DNA of 64,000 nucleotides from assembly GCA_029531795.1 (NCBI GenBank), contig JAPEIS010000011.1, positions 744,001 to 808,000 of the forward strand, read 5' to 3'. Every line of letters starts with the position of its first letter. Within the stretch, counting starts at the first letter, position 1. Source of the stretch: Sclerotinia nivalis. Its lineage: Eukaryota > Ascomycota > Leotiomycetes > Helotiales > Sclerotiniaceae. Both the position numbers and the translations under genes were made by a program. A model generated the notes under the pieces. It was not told where the DNA came from and did not search any database. It saw nothing but the letters and a program-made list of their open reading frames with translations. Positions 58,111-64,000 of the stretch are shown here, one piece after another.

Positions 58111-61100
58111 TGATGTGAGGCAGGTAGAATTCGCTTGACGGACTTTCTGTAACGGATTTCTGCCATTTCATTGTATTGATTCGACCACTATCTGCTGTTC
58201 ACTGTTCATTACGATGACCACAGTGAACACAATACACTCTTCTAAATACCTTTACACATCACCTAACATTAACCCTATCAATGTCAGGATAAGGACAGCT
58301 CAAGGCGCACCAAAGGACATGGACTGCAAAGGGCATAAAACACCAAACTCAACATAAGAGGATGAACAGAGTTGTTTTAGATTAACGAGAGAGATAGTGA
58401 ACTTAATATTTTGAATCTTGTGAAATTTAACAATACAAACTTCAACAGGAAATCACCAAGCGCAAGCACTTCCCGCATTCTACTTTTCATCTTTACATAT
58501 TTAGCTATATCTCGCATGCTCTTTGACAAAAAAAGAGAAAGGCTATTATCTTAATTATCCTAAGAAAACTTTAACTTTGCTTTTCTATTATGGTATCCTT
58601 TCTTCCCTCCCCAGTGGCGCCCAAAAAATTCGTTTGTCCTCAAAAAATCACTCACATAGGTTTTAGAAGAGACAAGAGGACTGAAGACTTAACTTCCTAC
58701 GTAATACGAAGTACTATATCCGCATACCAGCTATACTCCATCTAGTTTCATCCTATTCTGGGATACTCTTCTCTGAGACTTTCATATAGGGCATCACACT
58801 TTGCAAATCCTCGTAGCATCCGGTCTCCCCAAAACCCGCTCTCAGTCTACTTGCCAATCAAGCCAAAACTTACAATACCAAATCGAATAATGCGTACCGA
58901 TTAATCATCATACTGCACTGTAGATATGAATTAAAAAAAATAAACCCTCACCACCGTAAAAACCCACTGAACCGTTGCACTTGCAACTAAATTCGACAAA
59001 ATCCAGTCACGCGCGAGCTTACTCAGAATTTCATCTCATAACCGCATCCACCATTCCCCCAGGTCCTCTTCACTATCCTATCAATATCTCAAAGTTCTTC
59101 CATCCTACCTATATCAACGTTAACAATCGAACAATCTCTAAAATTCTAGAAAAAACTAACTCCAACCCTCCCTCAAACATACCACCAAAACCGCACATCC
59201 CCCTATCTGACCACTTTCTGCATAACCGAGAGGTTTATTTGGCACCACCACGTTTCAGATTCTTAAATCCTCAATCATATTTTTATGCGGGACCTGGCTC
59301 CCGAGGGACGCTGAATGCGTTTCTAATTTTGTCCGACTCCGAATCGTCTGTGCTAAAGCTAAATTTAAAACCTTAAATTTAATGGGAATTTTGGGGAATT
59401 TTTGGGATGAATCTTCAAGCGATGAACTTTCAAAACTTTCAAGCACATACCTATTTTTTCATGTGGACATTTTTGATATGGCTTTAGATTCTTGGGTTTT
59501 GAGTAGAGGTATAGGTATAGGTATAGGTTTGGGTTTGTGTTTTGGTTTATATGAAATGGTAAATACGAATTAAAAAAATAAAACCATGAAATTATACTGT
59601 ACATCGTGCAGTGTACCGAAATTGGGTAGGTAAGTTTAAGGTTATTCGTACTCGTACCAAGTAACTCAATTCGGCTTATTTTCAAGCCACTGCCACTGCA
59701 TGGGTCATTACTCCGAGCTTGCGTATCGTGCAATACACGGAGAACAATGTGCAATAAACCTGTATTGATCGGTACGGTGCTACCGTTACCTTATCTGCAA
59801 AGTAGATTGGTGGGGTAAGGTTGGTATATTTGTATTTCCATCTCCATGACCTTGTTCACCGGCGGGCGTTGTTCAGCTTGGTAAGGGAGTATATAGCCGA
59901 CAGCCGTGATCTTATCAATCGCTTGATGATAAGCATGGCAGGTTTGATGAAGGAGTTTCTCAGCTGGGAACGACTCTGAGATATAGACGAATTGAACAGG
60001 AACGAGGGGTTTCGGCCGAGGATCGGATGCGTTTATCAGATATTTGCTGGACTAGCCCTCCCCTCGAGCTAGATATTAGTATTAATTTTCGAAACCCCTG
60101 GGCGTTGCTTGGAGATAACTTGCAATACGCAGTAATTACTCGAGTAGATCAACATCAAAAGACTGCTGATCTATTACCCGAATCATGAATTTGGATAAAC
60201 CAATATTGACAGGGCTGGCCCAAGCATAGTAAGTGAGCACACGGCCACGAGTTACTAACTGAAAGTTGTCTAGAATTGGATGCTTGGAGGATCGGTGCGC
60301 CTACCGGTGAGGCTTAAATCTGGAAGCAGAAGGCTGGGAATACTTGGGATGGATGTTTTTGATATTTTTGATATTTTGGGGATTATTTATCCTTTGTTGG
60401 GATGATCATTGATGAGTAGTGTCTTTTAATTTGTTCAACTTCTAGATGGTTTTTGAGTCGGGCTTTACAATGTTCTCATCCCCTTTTTCTACCAAAACCA
60501 GAAACCTCTGATTTCATTAACCGCACATACTAAATAGCAAGTAATTTTTGTTTCGTGGCCCCTACATTTGCTTTTAGCCATCATCTGAGGCGTGTAACGG
60601 GTACGTAGTACGTACCCCTCATCCTAAATTTATATCCGAATTGGTATAGGATGACGCGTACGGAAATTTATTTGATGATATCTTAGCGAGTAACGGATTT
60701 GTGTTTGCGTCACCCTGATGAACATTGGAGGATTCGGCCATCGCGCGATGAGACTTTGGGATGCTCTAGTCTAGAGGTGAAGAGAAGGATTGTTAGTTGA
60801 AGAATGATTTTTGATAATGTCCATCCGGCTGGCATATCCGCAGCTGGAGCAATAAGGAGCTTCTGTTTTTAATTCTAATCCATGATGGTATTAGCGCCAG
60901 GAAAGTAGCCAAGCCCTTGGCACGTAACAAAACAGGGTAGAAATCGGTTACTCGGATTGGGAAGTTTGCAGATAAGCTAGTTAGTTTTACAAGGCTTAGA
61001 AAAAGTCAAGAAAAGATCTGCATATAAAATTTGTAATACGGTAGATTTTGGAAGATAGAGGATATAATCTTCATATCTCAACTTTCAGAATTTAGAATGA

Positions 61101-62086
61101 AATAATAAAATAACATCTAATAGAAACAACTACTCTCGATAGTCCTAACTTGCATTGAAGATATTCTTATCTATTATATGAGCCCCTGCATCAAAAGCAC
61201 CAACTTAAAAAAAGATTGTCTACGTAACCACCTTAATATCCTTGTTGCACTTGTTGCACTTGCTTCACTTGCCGCGTAGATTTAACTCGACTTGGATGAA
61301 AGCAGTACACTTTATTAGAGAAAATGCAGTGAACTCTTCCAAACGCTACCGCGGCTACATGACATTTCAATACATGACCAGGATTTAAAATACTCTCGGT
61401 ATCAAAAGAGAAAACTAACTAAGATCAGATAACCCCCGTTCCCTTTCCAGATCATGACCAGATTGAAATTCCACAAAACTCCTTTCTTTCCCAGTCATTC
61501 GAAATTCTTCCATCACTCTGCTGGTTTCGCTGATTTTGCTTGGGTTCTTGACTTGTTCTCTTCTTATTGCTTGGCTTCTATCGCATCCCCAATCTCCCTC
61601 TCACTCTCACTCCGATTCCCAACCTAATTTGCTACAATCCAACAACGAACCAAGGACTTTGCGCCGCTTTCATCATCCCGCATCTGGCATTACAGCTTGT
61701 CATTACCCCAAGCTCGAAGGTCCTATCATTTTACATAACGCCCGTCTGGAAAAGTCACATTCGTCTCGTATTTTCCTTTGAAAACGCCAAGATCACTTCA
61801 CTGTTGTTTCTTGGCCGCTTGGTTAATTACTTGGCAATATTATCCGTCTCGGAAGTGAGGCACACGAGCATACTCCTGGCTTACTATATCGACAAGCTTC
61901 CCCGTTATATCCAGCAAGGTACTACTTCTATTTAACCTTTAAACAAATTTGCTTCATTAGCGTGGTCGATTGGATTAATTGGAAAGTTTACGATCCTTTT
62001 CCCGGAAAGGTTGTTCATATCGCGAGTTTTGTGAAGAATTAGGAGATCAGACAGGCGAATACAAGGAATTCACCAAAAATATAACA
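58111..62086. other. Intergenic, 4 kb
   Basis: No supported gene. It has A/T-rich stretches and a short GGTATA repeat at about 59508-59530. A 133-codon frame at 58975-59376 lacks recognisable features. The frame at 61536-61781 starts with a non-ATG codon. The 3' part is the likely promoter and 5' UTR of the LicD gene. Confidence 0.5.
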
Positions 62087-63150
62087 ATGCGCCCTCCACG
62101 TTTTCTAGGCGCCATCGCTACAACATTAATTCTCCTTACCTCATTCGCACACGCCTCGCCGCGACCTAATGAAGAACCGGCAGAATCGGTAGAAGGAAGA
62201 GATGGCAATACCGGACAACATGATACGAAATATTTCCACGAGCCAGGAGGAGATGATTCATTAGGACATTACGACATACGATATTTCCAAGGAAACCCAG
62301 TTACCTATGAAGAAAAACAAGATTCCCTTCGATTTCTGATCAAATCCTATTTAACCACTTTCCGCGAGCGCAATATTGAGACGTGGATTGCGCATGGAAC
62401 GTTACTGGGTTGGTGGTGGAACGGCAAGATTATGCCATGGGATTGGGATTTGGATACGCAAGTTTCGGCTGCGACTTTGGCGTGGTTGGGCGAAAATATG
62501 AATATGACGATGCATAACTATACCGGACGAGGCGATGATGGATCTTCCGTCGCTCGAGAATATCTTCTCGATATCAATCCGAATCATGTTGAGAGAGTGA
62601 GAGGAGATGGTATGAATGTTATTGATGCGCGTTGGATCGATGTGAGGAATGGGTTATTTATTGATATTACGGGACTTGCGGAAGTAAGCCCTAGTACGCA
62701 GCCGGGAATTTGGAGCTGTAAGAATTATCATCGTTATAGGACGAGAGATATTTATCCATTGAGGGAGACGGAGTTTGAGGGGGTACCGGCATTGGTGCCG
62801 TATAGTTTTGATAGGGTGCTTACGGATGAGTATAGTCCGAGGGCGCTGACGAAAACGTTACATGAGGGGTATGTTTTTTCTTCTTATTTATTAATTCACT
62901 CTCCTTTTCCCCCTTTTCTCTTTCATCCCATCTCTTCCTAATCATTACCAAGATCAAAATAAATATAAACTAACACCCTCACAGCCATAGATGGAACCCC
63001 GAACAAAAAGAATGGATTCCCGAAACTCCTATCGGTATATACGATAAACGTCAAGAAACCCAAGATCAAGCTCATCCACACATGCCTCGAAGTATCCAAT
63101 CAGATGGTAACCAAAAAGCCGGATTGAGAAATCTTTTGAACGTTTTATGA
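62087..63150 (+). CDS. Secreted or Golgi LicD-family protein, two exons
   Basis: Exons 62087-62868 and 62985-63150, joined in phase 2 by an intron with donor GTATGT and acceptor CACAG, give about 315 residues. The N-terminus is a signal peptide (MRPPRFLGAIATTLILLTSFAHA), so the start is placed at 62087 and not at the upstream non-ATG opening. The LicD core is clear: IETWIAHGTLLGWWWNGKI, then MPWDWDLDTQV, which aligns with the GTLLG...PWDDDID metal/nucleotide site of LicD phosphocholine transferases. Further motifs: NYTGRG, ARWIDVRNGLFIDITGL and TEFEGVPALVPYSFDRVL. Fungal members (MNN4-like) act in phosphomannosylation of glycans in the Golgi; that role is inferred. The C-terminus after the intron is short and polar. 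Confidence 0.88.
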
Positions 63151-64000
63151 TTCTGAACTATTAATTCTATTCGTGAGAATTGATTGAAGATATTTGGAAA
63201 TCGCAAGAAGGAGGAAAATCAAGAATGGGAGTTCAGTGAAAATTCCCGAGGATTGAGACTAAGGAGTAAGGAGGAGGAATGCAGATGAGGAAATGATACC
63301 CTTGAACATAAAGCATGAAGCGAGCGAGCGAGCGAGTACGATGGCATTGGCATTGGCATTGGAATTTTCGAAATGTACGAGTACGTGCAAGGAATACAAG
63401 CACAGCACTTAATAGACGTATCAAATTAAGATTCGTCGTTTCTTTTTAGCGGAGGGGGTTTTTTGGTTGGTTGTATATATTGAATTGGGATGGTTGGGAG
63501 GGAGTCATACATGCGGAGATGAGGGAGCTGGTGAATTAAATCCCGGGCTCTTGTGTATACTTGGTATATGCTTTCTTGATATCTATATTGTCTCTTTGAA
63601 TGAGATGGGATGGTTTTAGCTGGGTTAGAACCATGGATGGACTGGATAGGGTAAACGGAAAGGAGACGGGAGATAGGATGAGGAGTAAGATCTAAAGTCA
63701 AGGCTCCGTATAGCTTAGCCTAATAGCTGGGAATGTATCGAGAGACACAAGATAATTCAGTCAAAAGTAGATCGGGATACTGGAGACTGGGTATACTGTG
63801 TATAGAGGGAGGAATCAGGAGAGATGGTTAGAACCACACTGTGAATAACGAGTGAATCGTAGATGACGTGTGCTGGAGATGGATAGTTATATTATACTAT
63901 ATATATATATAGGATTATACTCGAGTATCCAATTGAGTGAAGTGAAGCGAATTATAGTAGATTATTTCAGATGAGATTAGATCAGATTAGATGAAGCAAT
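63151..64000. other. Intergenic at the window's right edge
   Basis: Contains a GCGA repeat (about 63320) and ATTGGC repeats (about 63343-63360). A 91-codon minus-strand frame near 63.5 kb lacks family features. No gene supported. Confidence 0.5.

Noticed and set aside
58975..59376. 133-codon plus-strand frame
   Set aside because: Ser/Pro/Asn-rich without domains; composition like the surrounding non-coding DNA.
61536..61781. Frame starting with a hydrophobic signal-like segment
   Set aside because: Begins at a non-ATG codon in the leader of the LicD gene; no downstream domain.

Overview
The window comes from a filamentous ascomycete. Genes are split by short introns (44-117 nt) with GTANGT-type donors and CTAAC/CTGAC-like branch sites. 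Several products are typical of Pezizomycotina: NmrA, a 2EXR protein, a fungal LicD protein and an intron-rich P450. Intergenic DNA is AT-rich and full of simple repeats. Transposons carry dense C-to-T/G-to-A decay, as repeat-induced point mutation (RIP) leaves. A Leotiomycete such as a Sclerotiniaceae species is my guess, but the sequence alone does not prove it.

Layout, left to right. The 3' part of an eIF4E-family (4EHP-type) gene (1-925). An inverted pair of tRNA-Gly-like sequences, the right one with an intron (1824-2226). An FAD aromatic-type monooxygenase (2941-4629, minus). An 18-bp minisatellite (5590-5925). The nitrogen-repression regulator NmrA (7062-8456, minus) behind a 3.9-kb gene-free upstream region. 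A single-pass membrane protein of unknown function (12339-13874, minus). A four-knuckle CCHC protein (16007-17428, minus). A protein with three CxCxxC motifs (18173-19495). Glycogen synthase in five exons (23180-25550). A long low-complexity tract (25.5-28.1 kb). A short Ser-rich protein (about 32185-32424). A 731-residue two-exon protein with a possible PD-(D/E)XK-like core and an in-frame 24-bp repeat tail (34474-36876). A solo LTR with target duplication (37067-37355). A six-exon cytochrome P450 (38055-40066, minus).

From about 41.3 to 54.2 kb lies a nested transposon island. A Tad-like LINE (about 41.6-53.86 kb, ending in an A18 tail) is interrupted in its first ORF by a 6,728-bp Ty3/gypsy chromovirus-type element. 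That element has paired 486-bp LTRs and a perfect 5-bp target duplication, TTCGG. Both are decayed by stop codons and active-site changes. A 182-codon antisense frame at the 3' end of the gypsy element has nevertheless stayed open. The island is bracketed by a direct repeat whose 120-bp core can fold into three hairpins. The right copy ends about 40 bp before the start codon of a 2EXR-domain gene (54218-55387).

Next come a decayed multi-pass membrane-protein gene (about 55447-58110), a 4-kb empty stretch, and a secreted LicD-family protein in two exons (62087-63150).

The genes are ordinary housekeeping, regulatory and accessory genes and do not form an obvious cluster. The most unusual material is the transposon island: the antisense ORF, the hairpin-rich bracketing repeat, and the TE boundary at the 2EXR promoter. 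Other points of interest are the CxCxxC protein and the duplicated start region of the 731-residue gene.
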